Assembly: GCA_947172415.1 (NCBI GenBank)
Contig: OX359197.1
Span: 806,001 to 870,000 of the forward strand
Source: Chondrosia reniformis
Lineage: Eukaryota > Porifera > Demospongiae > Chondrillida > Chondrillidae
Direction of reading: 5' to 3'
Length of the DNA stretch: 64,000 bases
The notes under the pieces are model-generated. The model had not been told where the DNA came from. It searched no databases and saw only the letters and a list, made by a program, of their open reading frames with translations. This document shows positions 47,767 through 61,000 of the stretch, piece by piece; position 1 is the first letter of the stretch; every line of letters starts with the position of its first letter. A program made the position numbers and the translations under genes.

Positions 47767-48380
47767 GTGTGATATAGAACATTAATGCTCCACCTACGTG
47801 TATACATTTTGTAAACTTTGTGTCTCCTTGCAGTTAATGTATAATTTTCTCTATAAACCTTCAGTTTGTATTATGTAAATTATTCAACAGTAATTTGCTA
47901 TCTATTTTGTGAACTGTAAAATCAGCAATTTTGCGTGAATAGCAAATTTTAATCTATTTATATCCTTAACAATGTGAAATTGGCATGTTTGGACACCGCT
48001 ATATATATAACCACTAGTTTATATATATATAATACTCATGATATTCTCATGGATTGAATTATATATATTCCTCTCCTAGCCACAGAATTATTTATTCCTC
48101 TCCTCTATAGTCGCGGTCAAAAATGTAAAAGTCTAGATCTCCCTCTATATGCAGCTTTAATATATATGAGAAATCATGTGCACATATGTGTACTATATAT
48201 AGTCTCGTGAATTGGGGGGCTTTCCATATGTATAGCTTGCTAATTTACAGCGAATGTTTGCATTATACCATTCCATTTTTCTCTATAACATTCATGATCA
48301 GTTTTAATTCAATCATACTTAATACAATTGAAAGCCACAATGTACAAACATTAAAAGTAAAATGGTAAAATGTACAAGTT
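47767..48380. other. 3' flank of the PEAK-like gene
   Basis: AT-rich, with ATA/TAT runs; expected to hold the 3' untranslated region. No other gene is seen. Confidence 0.55.
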
Positions 48381-49326
48381 CTATGATAAAATAAATATCC
48401 AAGAGTTTACGAGTCCAGCTTGACAGCAAAATGCATGTTCTTTTGAAGTGATGATCCATCCAGGATAAGTCGTAAGCTTTACTGCACTTCTTTTCGCATC
48501 ATCTTGACAGATGATCCCAGGGCACACCACGTGGAGGTAGAAGTACTTCGTGCCCCAAATGGCCTCCGGTTTCTCAACTCTGTTTGACACTTCCACTACT
48601 TGCGTCGTAAGAGAAGCTGCTCGGGAACGGTCCGGCGTGCCTGACCGACCTGTGACCAGTTACTAGTCCTGCACTGCCTCACGCTACGGACAGAACAAGC
48701 CCGACCCTGGCGGACCACAAACTCCCACCAATGAGAATCATCATGTGCACACAACGCAGCTTGGGAACACTGTACACAGACTTTAGCTCATTGGGATCGG
48801 CCAGGTTGCTTTAGAGTAGGGACCCATCGATGAACTATAAGAAAAGAATTAGAGAATACCATGTAAAATTGCAATTTTAATACAAATTTTAAATGTCTTC
48901 AAAACCAACCTGATGCGGCAGCCTACAATAGCTTCCTGACCGACTACGTAGTGGCACTGGACCCACGCTCCTCCAGGTACGGGTCGTATAGCAAGAATCC
49001 GCAAGTGCCAATTTAAACACACAAGCAGGATTAATAGTGAGATACATCTCCAGGCACTAACCCATGATGGAGAGACCACCCCACTATACGAATACCGATG
49101 ACCCTTTGTCGCATGGTACCATGGTCGTGCTCCTACCACGGTTTTCGCATCGATCCACACCAAAGTAGACCTCCAGAGTTGATAGCCCGGAGGCCAAAGA
49201 CTGAAAATTTGCTCGACTATTTATTAGAAATTGTCGGCGGGAAACCTCGTGAACTTGGCGGAAAATTGTAAAACTACAATTGTTTTCGGTATCTCTTTCA
49301 AAAACAATAGACAACATGTAGTACAT
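48381..49326 (-). other. Unresolved GC-richer segment with broken minus-strand frames
   Basis: Richer in G+C than its surroundings. Minus-strand frames include 48381-48596 (YFYLHVVCPGIICQDDAKRS, then VKLTTYPGWIITSKEHAFCC), 48849-49163 (RPVPGGAWVQCHYV) and 49084-49326 (SRRQFLINSRANFQSL). Each looks protein-like but the frames do not join across plausible splice sites. I do not recognise the product. It could be a decaying gene, a gene with exons I failed to join, or inserted sequence. Confidence 0.35.
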
Positions 49327-52300
49327 GACCCAGCCTATTCAGCAAATTGTTATTGTTAGTTCGCAAACATGCATGGCTATGCAGCAAAGCTACTCAAAAC
49401 ATGTCCAGTGACCCCATGAATAGAATGGCTTTATTGAAATAATTGTCTTAATGAACCTTTAATTAATTCAGCAATAATCAAACACATGCACAATCTCTTT
49501 GCAAGCGCATGAATTGACATATGCATGTCACATGCAAACCTTTTGATCTCAGTCTAACTGTGTGTCTCATGTACAACACAGACATTGAAAAGCGAGGATG
49601 CAGATAAAGTTGTTAATAAAAATCTCCTGTTTCTTTATTATTTGCATGTTGACTTTGATCCAGGCAGAGCTGAAAGTAAAATAAAAAGATCTACAGAAAT
49701 CTTTGTGCTATTGCTCAATCAATTTGTGAATCCAAAATGGCCGTTGCTACGTACGCGTGCTAGCTAAATTGCTTAGTTTGAGGAACTTTGGCGTTTTACA
49801 TGCCCTAAGCTACACTGATTGGTAGGTTATCTTGTTTAGGGAATCTAGCAAATGTATAGTGAAACTATAATGTTTGTTTTCTTTTACAATGTTGTGATTA
49901 GCATATTAATCAACATCTTTACCTAATTTAAGAATATGAAACTGTGTAATTTATACTTTAGATATATAAAATTTATACAAACATTGAATTACAGAAGTAT
50001 ACGGTTTATTGTACAACCTATACTTTATTTGCTGTTATACAGAAGAATTGCCATGGAAATGTCAGTTACCTAGCAACAACATGTCCAATTAAGAAGGAAG
50101 AGGGACTGAGTGGTGGGGAATCATCAATGTTATTGGCTTAACCCTTTAAGGTGGGAAAAGAAAGTATTGGATCAGAGAGATTTGCATGGAACCAGCAGTG
50201 AGTCAGTATATAATAACTGTAAAGGACCTTGACTACCTTTGTCCAATAGGATTACCAGATTTAGCATCTCTACCAGTCCCTAGTAACTAGTAACTCCTGG
50301 CTACCATAGTTCAGTTGGAAGAGGTGTATAGTACAGGTTTACCAGGCTCTCTGTATCCTATAGATCAGTTTGCCTTGCTATCTGGCTATGAAACTGTACA
50401 ATCCCTTTGAGCAAGGTTATTAAAACTAATTGGTTTTAATATTAGTTGGCAGGTAAACTGTTTAAGATTTTCTTGTTTCTGTAGCTACTTAGATAATCTA
50501 TTGTTTTACTCATCTTGAGTATCCATGGTAGCTAGATAGAAGAGTACTTCAAATGACCTAGATTAAATTTGTCCAACTGGTATACCTGATTTAGGGTCCA
50601 TTCCAGCTCCTTGTAGCTATGGCTACACTCATTTGGGGGGGTGGTTACAGTGTTGACCCATCTAAGTGTTAATAAAGCAATTTAGACTTGTTGTACATCT
50701 TGTTTACTTCTGTATAGCATTTCATATACAAATGTCTCCATAACAACCAGGTCGGTTCCCTGGCAACCATTCAATTGAAAATAAAGTTAATCAATTGTTC
50801 ATGTGGCTCTCACTTGAAGAACAAACTTCACACATGTAAGTCAAGCAGTATCTTCACCTAGTCAGCTGATCCTAATTTAGATCAGGCAGTTTCTCCAAAG
50901 TCATCATTACATGAAAGAAACAAACTTTAATTTGTTTTATGTGAAGTTGATGTAATGTGTGTACTTATGTGCATGTCCTTTTAACAGGACCTATATGTGT
51001 GACTGTTATAGGTAGAGAATAACTTTGTAGATTATAACACTAACATTGCCACTTTTTGTTTAAGTTACAATGTTAACGTCAGGAATAGCATATTAATCTT
51101 CTTTACCCATATGTAAGAATCTTTACTTGTAACTGTCAAAAATGTATGTTATACTTTTGTAGCGTATACATTTATTTGCTGTCCGTTTATTTTATTCTGT
51201 AGAGTTTCCATGGAAATCAAATGTTGATTACCTAGCAACAGTTCTAATTAAGAAACAAGAGAAGGACTGATCATGCATGAGTGATAGGAGATCATTCAAA
51301 TGAGCAGTGATTATAAGAAATTGAAGTTGTATTAGGATTGTATAGTGACTCTAATTGTACTTTCTCATGGTGTAGCTACCTACAGATTATGAGGCAGTAG
51401 AAATGTTCTTGTTAATTTGTTTTATAAAAGTTTCGCCTGTGCAGTGATATCTGTAAACTGGTTAATATTCACTCTGTTTATAAGGTCAATTTTCTGTGGT
51501 TTACGTATATTACCAGGCTTAGGGAGACTTAACTTATAATTGTGGATGTATTGTATGTGAAGTGATGTACGTACAATGGTTCTAGATGCATTTTTATGTA
51601 CCCCACAATATGCTGGTTGTCTATATAGTTGACTGGCTATGGATTTGTTATTTTTATATAGGCACATTAAATGTACACAAGTTTGCCCTAAGTCATAAGA
51701 AGATTGTGTATAGTTTATTCTCTTTACCTTTCCTTAGCTTAATAAGCATAGGTTTTTGGATCATGGTGTTTTAGATTATTAAAGTATATAGATAGATTTT
51801 ATTGTACATATGTATTTTGACTGTTTTTTTGCCAACATTGTACGACAGGTTTTGATTGAATAACATGTTATTGAATGTGCTAATTGAATTGTGATTTATT
51901 AGACTTCACTTCATTGGGAAGAGCATGTATTCAATGTTTAAGAAGATGATCATTTCACTAAGTAATACCTGCTTGTAGTTACTGCTACTATTAGAACATA
52001 TTTAGCTAACCAATGAGATTATTAGATGAAATCTACAAGACCTATAAACTATGAAATGGATGGTAAGGGCTGTAGAACTAGACTTAGACATTTAATGACT
52101 AGTGTGACTAGCTAATTTACCCTGGTGTCACCCTGTAAGGACATCAAATATTCAGTCAACACTGAAGGCCTTGTGAAAGGGTTGCTTCTATAGCTAAATG
52201 CAAATGTTAACCATCCTAAATAATCACTTTAATCTTAGAGCTTGGCCTACAGGTTACAGCTACAGCCAATTATGGCCTGAAACATTTACAGCTAAATATG

Positions 52301-52815
52301 AAGTGGTTGCCTTAAGGGAAGGTTATTGCACTTGGAAGGAAAGATATGTCAATCCGTCTGTACTGTATGAAGACAACTTTACAAGCTTATAGATACTCTT
52401 TCAACTCAAAATGACATTAGGTTTTCTATAGTGTTTTGTGTATGATATTTTGGTTAAGTAGCAGAATAATTTCTACTTGTAGACAATATTATGAATTCTT
52501 TATATGACATTATCTTTAAGTGGTGGTTACAAGTCATACTAGAGTATTAATGAATAATAAATAGTGTTCGTAATGTCAATGTCTAATTGTTCAGAAACTA
52601 ATTAAATTGTCAGCAGCCAGTGGGTGGAGTTTTATGTCACTGTTTACAAGCATCATATTCTGACTGGAGCAAAGTAGTCCATGTCTTCAGGAGAGATATA
52701 ATTCCTGGGTTCTCACAATTTTGATCTACACATTATTAATATATGTGATTCATGTACGTAGTATTAAGTATATAATGCAGTAGTCATGTACTTTGTTAAA
52801 AAGATACAAAAGTAC
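49327..52815. other. Long spacer with a diverged direct duplication
   Basis: 49870-50110 and 51050-51275 share order and short blocks (tagcatattaat, tttgctgt, ccatggaaat, ttacctagcaaca, aattaag) and look like an old direct duplication. Frames at 49585-49767 and 52198-52392 have no homology or splice support that I can see. Confidence 0.55.
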
Positions 52816-53420
52816 CTACGAATATACACATTTACCTTTCACAAAGATAGGGGTCTGATACTGGACCTGCTCGCTTCTGTTACAACACGTCTTAGTGACA
52901 TTCATCTGGTCCCTTGCCTCTGGTTTGTAAGCGGCCATAAAGTTATGCACTCCCGTCAGATTCTCTCCAGCCTTTGAGAAGTCAAACGTGTACATGACTC
53001 CTCTGTCTAGTCCCTCAATAGCAGTCTCTGTTATGCATTCTGGACACTGATTGGCTATTGTGTGATTGGCTGTTATCTGATCAAGGTAAAAGTTAATTCT
53101 GAAGAAGTCATATACTACTTTATCATGGATACAGTTAACAGTTGGTCCCCTGTAGTCAACTGCACACGTTACTATAGTTGGAATTAAATTGAAAGTACAT
53201 ATTACATACATATACTACATATGATACAGTACAATACTAAATGCAAATATAATGCACATCATATCTACATACACACAGTGAAATTTACATTAATTCATTG
53301 ATAATACTTACAATAATTGTAGCAAATCTTTTCCCCTATTCCCTCACAGCTGATTGCATTTGATGTTGGAATAATGCAGAGAATTGCTGACACAAATGCA
53401 TTTCTCAACAGGTTGGACAT
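52816..53420 (-). CDS. Small secreted cysteine-rich protein
   Basis: Two exons (minus): 53312-53420 and 52816-53171, joined in phase 1, 154 aa. The N-terminus MSNLLRNAFVSAILCIIPTS ending NAIS is a likely signal peptide. The mature part has paired cysteines (SCEGIGEKIC, VNC, NQCPEC, KTCCN, GKC) and N-linked sequons (NHT, NLT, NVT, NRS). The length and Cys pattern suggest a disulfide-bonded extracellular protein. I do not recognise the family. A good donor (AAAG|GTAAATG) near 52833 leaves open a further 3' exon, in which case the last residues here would be intronic. Confidence 0.65.
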
Positions 53421-55041
53421 CCTTGAGCTTAATTCAAATTTAATAAACCTTTAGAATGCTAGTACAAGTATATTCTACTGCTGTGGTCTGTTGGTTTCAT
53501 GCGACTGGTACAGAGTATTTATAGAGTACGTCCTACCTATAATGAAAGTTGTCTAGCCACTGAAAATCCTTTTTGAAATTGCATACTCTATATACGTACA
53601 TCCTGCATCAATACAAGCTTTATATTCTGCATGGAAATATATTATGTACAGTACATAAAAGGTAAGCACAATATGTAACTGTTATTATACACACTTGAAG
53701 TCAATATCAGAAATGCACTAACGATTAACTGTAAATGAATTTCTACCTATGTGCTATTCGAACCCACTTCATTGAAAGGTATACAATATATGTTTCATGA
53801 GGATCAGCAACAGTATAATACATATGTAGCTAGTTTATTACATATATGGAGCTAGTGTAACTTAATGAGGTGGATTTACAATGCTGTATATATAGAGGGA
53901 ATTTTCAGGATAATATTTCATGAATTGCAATTTTCAAAGTTTTCTCAGTACTTAATTAAGCATAGCTGTATTGTACAATAACCCATGCATCTCGGCAGTA
54001 AAAATACGAAATTCTTTTTGCAAAAATTGGGTGAGATTTGAGACTGTCACAAAAATATTCTGATCTCCCACAAAAACTTTCTACGTATACTATTTACAAC
54101 AATAATTTAGAGTTACTATTTACTTGTGCACTGTTGTGAATCTCTCACTATAGCAAAAATCTCTCAAAACTCCTTTAAATTAGCAAATGGACACGTGTTG
54201 AAATTTGGCCATGTTCAATGTTGTTAATTTGCATGCAGCGATGTATCTGGCACAGTAAAATTACTGTTATACAATGTGCAGTATTAATTGTACATTTGCA
54301 GAGCTGTTATCCATATTAGCTGATATATAAAATGTATGTCCATACACGTGATGGTGCAATTTGACATTTTGGCGCCATGGCATTCACCAACTATAAGTTG
54401 TATTCACTTTGACCTTTAGCTTTGGAAAAGGTTGTCTCGAGTTTTAAATTGAATTTTGGCTTCAAAACGTATCTAAAATGCCTTTTTAGGCATCGATATC
54501 ACACATTGTGAAACTTAATCACTAGTATAATCCCTTTTGCAAAACAAGGATGTTTGTCCTGTGTATGTGTGGTGCAATTCTAAGGTATTGTGTTTCACAA
54601 ACAATTCAACAAATGTCTCAAAGAGGAAAGGGCATAGTTAAATGGGATATATTCACTTTGACTTTGGAAAGGGTCAAGTTAAGTTTAATTCAAATGATTA
54701 ACCTCTAATTAATGCAAAGAAATGTGTTTTCCTTATACATGGCAGTGGAATCACATTATCAATTGCTGCTAGTACAGCTTAATTTTTTATTATTACTTTT
54801 CATTGAAATTTCTAAAAACTTTTATACAGGCTAAACTCTTAATGGATATCTGTGAGTGCCGACATAACGTTTTAGCTTCATATTTTAATCCATTTGCTAT
54901 ATTTCAGTACCACATGTACCATAATTCTAGCATATGAAATTAAATGTACGATGAAAGGGAAGATTCTACTAACGAAATAATGGGCCTACCTGAATACGAA
55001 TTAAAGTTTCATCAACCCCTTGTGGTTGAGAAATATTCAAA
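53421..55041. other. Intergenic spacer upstream of CARNMT1
   Basis: AT-rich, without recognisable coding sequence. It lies between the divergent starts of the secreted protein gene and CARNMT1 and should hold both promoters. Confidence 0.6.
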
Positions 55042-58000
55042 ATGGCTGCTAAAAGCCAACTTGAAGAAAGGGATAGTAACATTCCGGAAAGCATTAAAAC
55101 TCAAAATTTCACAGAAGAAGAAATGCGACAGGAAATGGACAACTTTTTGAGAATAATTAACGCGTTTCTGTACTACAAGTAAGGTTTAGATAGTGTACAG
55201 AAGCCATTCAATTGTCGTATCTGTACCACTATTAAGATAGAGAAAGGACTGCTAGTAAGACATACTATAGAGAGAAGGGCTGCTTGGTGGACCATTATCT
55301 GTTAACCTCATAGCCATATAATGTATCCTCAAGTGTAGAGTATGAGAATAATGTGAATAGCACGATTATCTCAATCCCATGCACACATCTTTCCCTTCTT
55401 TCATTTTCAGAGAAGACTCATATAGAAGGGTTGATAAGATGGAAGGAGATTACTTGCAGTTGTCAGCGTCTCACAAGCAGCTACTACCGCACTACCTCAC
55501 TCACTTGGATGCCGTCAGGCGCGCCGTGGACACCAACTACAAGTTCATCAGTAACATAGTAGCATCTGGAAGTGAAATATTTAAAAATTCAGGAATGTCT
55601 ATATCAGTTAGTTGGTCCATGAGATCATTAACGTTTCGCTATATTTATATAGTATGTATTGGTATAGTCAGATTATATAGTATGTATTGCTATAGTTGGA
55701 CTATATAGCACATACTGATGTAGTCACACCCTGTACTGATTCTATGTACGCTACAAATGTGTTATAACATGTACTAATGTTTTATGTGCCATTTAAACGG
55801 TAGTGGTTTGAATATCAGTTTGGTTACCACTCCTGTAGAATCCTGCTGAGATGTATTCCTGTAAGCAGGCTGCCTCTGGGTTTGACATGGAGAAGGTTGT
55901 CACTACCATCAAACAGTTCTTCAGAGATTGGAGCAAGAAGGTCAGTGGAGGAGAAGAGAGATTGAAGTCACATGGGAAATTACCAAAATACTATATCTCC
56001 TATACCTATGACTAGAATACTAAAATACTATATCTCCTATACCTATGACTAGAATACTAAAATACTATATCTCCTATACCTATGACTAGAATACTAAACT
56101 ACTATATCTCCTATACCTATGACTAGAATACTAAAATACTATATCTCCTATACCTATGACTAGAATACTAAAATACCATATCTCCTATACCTATGACTAG
56201 AATACTAAACTACTATATCTCCTATACCTATGACTAGAATACTAAAATACTATATCTCCTATACCTATGACTAGAATACTAAACTACTATATCTCCTATA
56301 CCTATGACTAGAATACTAAACTACTATATCTCCTATACCTATGACTAGAATACTAAACTACTATATCTCCTATACCTATGACTAGAATACTAAAATACCA
56401 TATCTCCTATACCTATGACTAGAATACTAAACTACTATATCTCCTATACCTATGACTAGAATACTAAACTACCATATCTCCTATACCTATGACTAGAATA
56501 CTAAACTACTATATCTCCTATACCTATGACTAGAATACTAAAATACGTACCATATCTCCTATACCTATGACTAGAATACCAAAATACCATATCTCCTATA
56601 CCTATGACTAGAATACCAAAATACTATATCTCCTATACCTATGACTAGAATACTAAACTACTATATCTCCTATACCTATGACTAGAATACCAAAATACCA
56701 TATCTCCTATACCTATGACTAGAATACCAAAATACCATATCTCCTATACCTATGACTAGAATACTAAACTACTATATCTCCTATACCTATGACTAGAATA
56801 CTAAAATACTATATCTCCTATACCTATGACTAGAATACTAAACTACTATATCTCCTATACCTATGACTAGAATACTAAAATACCATATCTCCTATACCTA
56901 TGACTAGAATACTAAAATACTATATCCCCTATACCTATGACTAGAATACTAAAATACCATATCTCCTATACCTATGACTAGAATACCAAAATACTATATC
57001 TCCTATACCTATCACTAGAATATACCACACCTATTTCACACTGAGTACGATTGATAAATTAGTCTAAATACCTTTTGATTGGTTCATTTAACCTCTTGAG
57101 CGTCTAAAAAGCATATAATTTTCGTTTCAGCTTTTTGGTCAAGCAGTGTGACCCCCGAGGGTCTTCGTCAACCATTCGGGAAGATATGCTCGATGCAGTT
57201 AGGAAGAATCATATTATTAGTTGAAATATTATAGTGAATTACGTATTAGTTGCTATTAGTAAATGAACAAATCATTAGCAGCAATTGTGTATGCAAAATT
57301 AGTATGTATACGTATACATTAGTCTGATAGAGGATGTATTCTTTCATTCTGATGCTACCAGGGTCAACAGGAGCGCGATGTCTGTTACAAACCAATTTTG
57401 GAAGAAATAAAAGAAATCTTTCCATCAAGTTCTATGTACGTTTTATTGAAATCCTTATTCTATTATTGTCTTGTCATCCAGTTTATCAATCTTTCATAGT
57501 TTTACCATCTCACTTATGAAAAATCTAAGATACCATTTTCCTACATGCTATATGCCTATTCTGTAAAAAGAGCCTATAGGGGAACTAAACCTAAATAGAG
57601 CTTTAGATGAAGATACAGTAGTCTTTTCTTCCTTCTTTTCCCTTCTTTCATCTTCTTCTCCACTGGGTCAGACAGCCGTTTCTGGGAATTCCACCCTTCA
57701 TCAGTGATCCTGGGAGTCTTTGTCTTTTTCTTTATCTTGATCTTCTGTGAATCCTTGCAATAAAATATTTGTGTCTATGAAAAAAATAAAAATAGAAGTC
57801 TATTTCATTAACAAAGGGGCCTGATTATTATAAAATAGACTTTCATTTGACATTTGTGTTATATCATTCATTCTATGTTTGTGCCTATTGTAGACATCCC
57901 TCACAAGTTTCCATTCTGGTTCCTGGTTCTGGATTGGGAAGATTGGCTTGGGAGATTGCAAAATTAGGTGGGCATTGCTATAATCATAAGTATTATAAGA

Positions 58001-61000
58001 TAGCTACTTAATATACAGTACTGTATATAATTTTATATACTTCTTTCAATAGGATATTGTTGTCAAGGTAACGAGTTTAGCATGTACATGCTCCTCTCAT
58101 CAAATTATATTTTAAACAAGTTAGTCCACACACAAGTAGTCAAATTGTTAATAGAATAAAGATTTCTTCTAATTGCATCACACTAATTTTTTGAAAGGAT
58201 CATTTTCAACTAGTAGAGTGTGCTGATTGTGTCAGCATCATCAGCAGATAAGATAAAGATCATGATTTTGAAATTAATTACTTGTGGTTTGCATTATCAC
58301 TTTGATTATTCCTGTGTCTATCACATACTGATTCTCTGCTCTACTGTCATATATCAGTTCTCTTCCAGTGGAGTCGGTGACTTTACATCCATGGGTACTA
58401 AGATCTAGTAATAATCTGACATATAAAGACCAGCTCGATGACATAAAGATACCAGATGTGGACACCAGCGAACTTTCTGCCTATGGTCTCTTCTCCATGG
58501 CAGCAGGAGATTTCCTAGAGGTCTATACGACTAAAGGTACATACAGGCTTCACTTCCTCTAGAATGTACAGTAGCAGTATGGAAGCCAGGATGGAATTTT
58601 TAATACTGTTATTGATTAATTACTGTCAACTAGCAGTACCAAAATAGAATTGTTGTGTCTTTATCAACAGAAACACCAATTTTCACTATATATGGAGTGA
58701 CATACAAATTGCTCATTGTAGTATTAGCATTTTTAAGGTTTGAAAGTTTTGCTAAACACATTCTCCTACCTACTAACAGTTTGAATGACACACTAATACT
58801 TCCATACACTAACACACTCCCATACATTAACACTAACACACTCACACACTCACACTCCCATACACTCGCACTCCCATACACTCACACTTCCATACACTCA
58901 CACTTCCATACACTCACACTTCCATACACTCACACTTCCATACACTCACACTTCCATACACTCACACTTCCATACACTAACACACTTCCATACACTCACA
59001 CTCCCATACACTCACACTTCCATACACTCACACTCCCATACACTCACACTTCCATACACTCACACTTCCATACACTCACACTCCCATACACTCACACTCC
59101 CATACACTCACACTTCCATACACTCACACTCCCATACACTCACACTTCCATACACTCACACTTCCATACACTCACACTCCCATACACTCACACTCCCATA
59201 CACTCACACTCCCATACACTCACACACTAACACACTCCCATACACTCACACTCCCATACACTCACACTTCCATACACTCACACTTCCATACACTCACACT
59301 TCCATACACTCACACTCCCATACACTCACACTCCCATACACTCACACTTCCATACACTCACACTCCCATACACTCACACTCCCATACACTCACACTCCCA
59401 TACACTCACACTTCCATACACTCACACTCCCATACACTCACACTTCCATACACTCACACTTCCATACACTCACACTACACACACTTACCACATACATATA
59501 TATACAAACATTCACCTGTACATACAATACTAATATATCTGGTGTATAGCTTCAAAGGTAACCATAGCAACCTTTGCTTCCCTCTCTCATTGGCAGATGA
59601 GTGGGACTGTGTTGTGACTTGTTTCTTTATGGACACAGCTCACAACGTCATCACATACTTGGAGAAGATCCACCACATTCTGAAGCCTGGCGGTCACTGG
59701 ATCAACTTAGGTATCCAACTTTACCATAAATAATCTAATATCAAGTGTTTTCTCCTTCTCTTCTTCTCCACTGGGCCAGACAGCTGTTTCTGGGAATTCC
59801 ATGAAAAATCTAAGATACCATTTTCCTACATGCTATATGCCTATTCTGTAAAAGAGCCTATAGGGGAACTAAACCTGAAGAGAGCTTTTGTATGAGGATA
59901 CAGGAGTCTTTTCTTCCTTCTTTTCCCTTCTTTCATCTTCTTCTCCACTGGGTCAGACAGCCGTTTCTGGGAATACACTCTTCATCAGTGATCCTGGGAG
60001 TCTTTCTTCTTCTTGATCTTTTGTGAGTCCTTGGTACCATTCACATTGTGCACATGTAAATACGCTATCCAACCATTACATCATTGAAACAAAGTTGTAT
60101 GTTCTACCTGTAGATCTTCATCAGAAGTGATTTATATATAGTGATAGTTTGTTAATTGATACCTTGCTAATATACCTATATGTGATTAGCAAAGCACTGG
60201 AATTAGCATGTATGAAAGTGATACAGGGAGAAATTGTGAAGTATATTATTTGAATTAATAAGATTTCAATGTATTCACTCGTTACAAATATTTTTGATAT
60301 CATTCAGTTGATCCATTGTCTGATGAATCCACTTTCAGGATTGTTTGTTTACTTAACTTAAGAAAGTGAAAAACTAAGCAAGAATGAATATTTGTAATTT
60401 CAGAGAATACAGTAGTACTCTCTAATTAGGGATGGATGAAAAACATGGCCGTCCTATTCAATGTATGTATTTAAGGTACCAGAGGACCTTGCTTATAAAT
60501 GAATAATCTAACAGAGCTTGCTTGTAGGAATAGGGTGCTGGACACAGAGCTGAAAGCATGTCCTTTCAACTACTGAATGTGTGTACCTATTTTCTAAATA
60601 GAGGCCCGGGTCTACTTGTCTGAATAGAGGCCGGGTCTACTTGTCGGAATAGAGGCCTGGGTCTACTTGTCTGAATAGAGGCCTGGGTCTACTTGTCTGA
60701 ATAGAGGCCTGGGTCTACTTGTCTGAATAGAGGCCTGGGTCTACTTGTCTGAATAGAGGCCTGGGTCTACTTGTCTGAATAGAGGCCCGGGTCTACTTGT
60801 CGGAATAGAGGCCCGGGTCTACTTGTCTGAATAGAGGCCCGGGTCTACTTGTCTGAATAGAGGCCCGGGTCTACTTGTCTGAATAGAGGCCTGGGTCTAC
60901 TTGTCTGAATAGAGGCCCGGGTCTACTTGTCTGAATAGAGGCCCGGGTCTACTTGTCTGAATAGAGGCCTGGGTCTACTTGTCTGAATAGAGGCCCGGGT

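Noticed and set aside
49585-49767. 60-aa frame as a gene
   Set aside because: No homology recognised, no initiation or splice context, and length expected by chance.
52198-52392. 64-aa plus-strand frame
   Set aside because: Protein-like in places but isolated, without a family match or splice partners.
58655-59230. Plus-strand frame of 191 aa
   Set aside because: Minisatellite translation within CARNMT1 intron 7.
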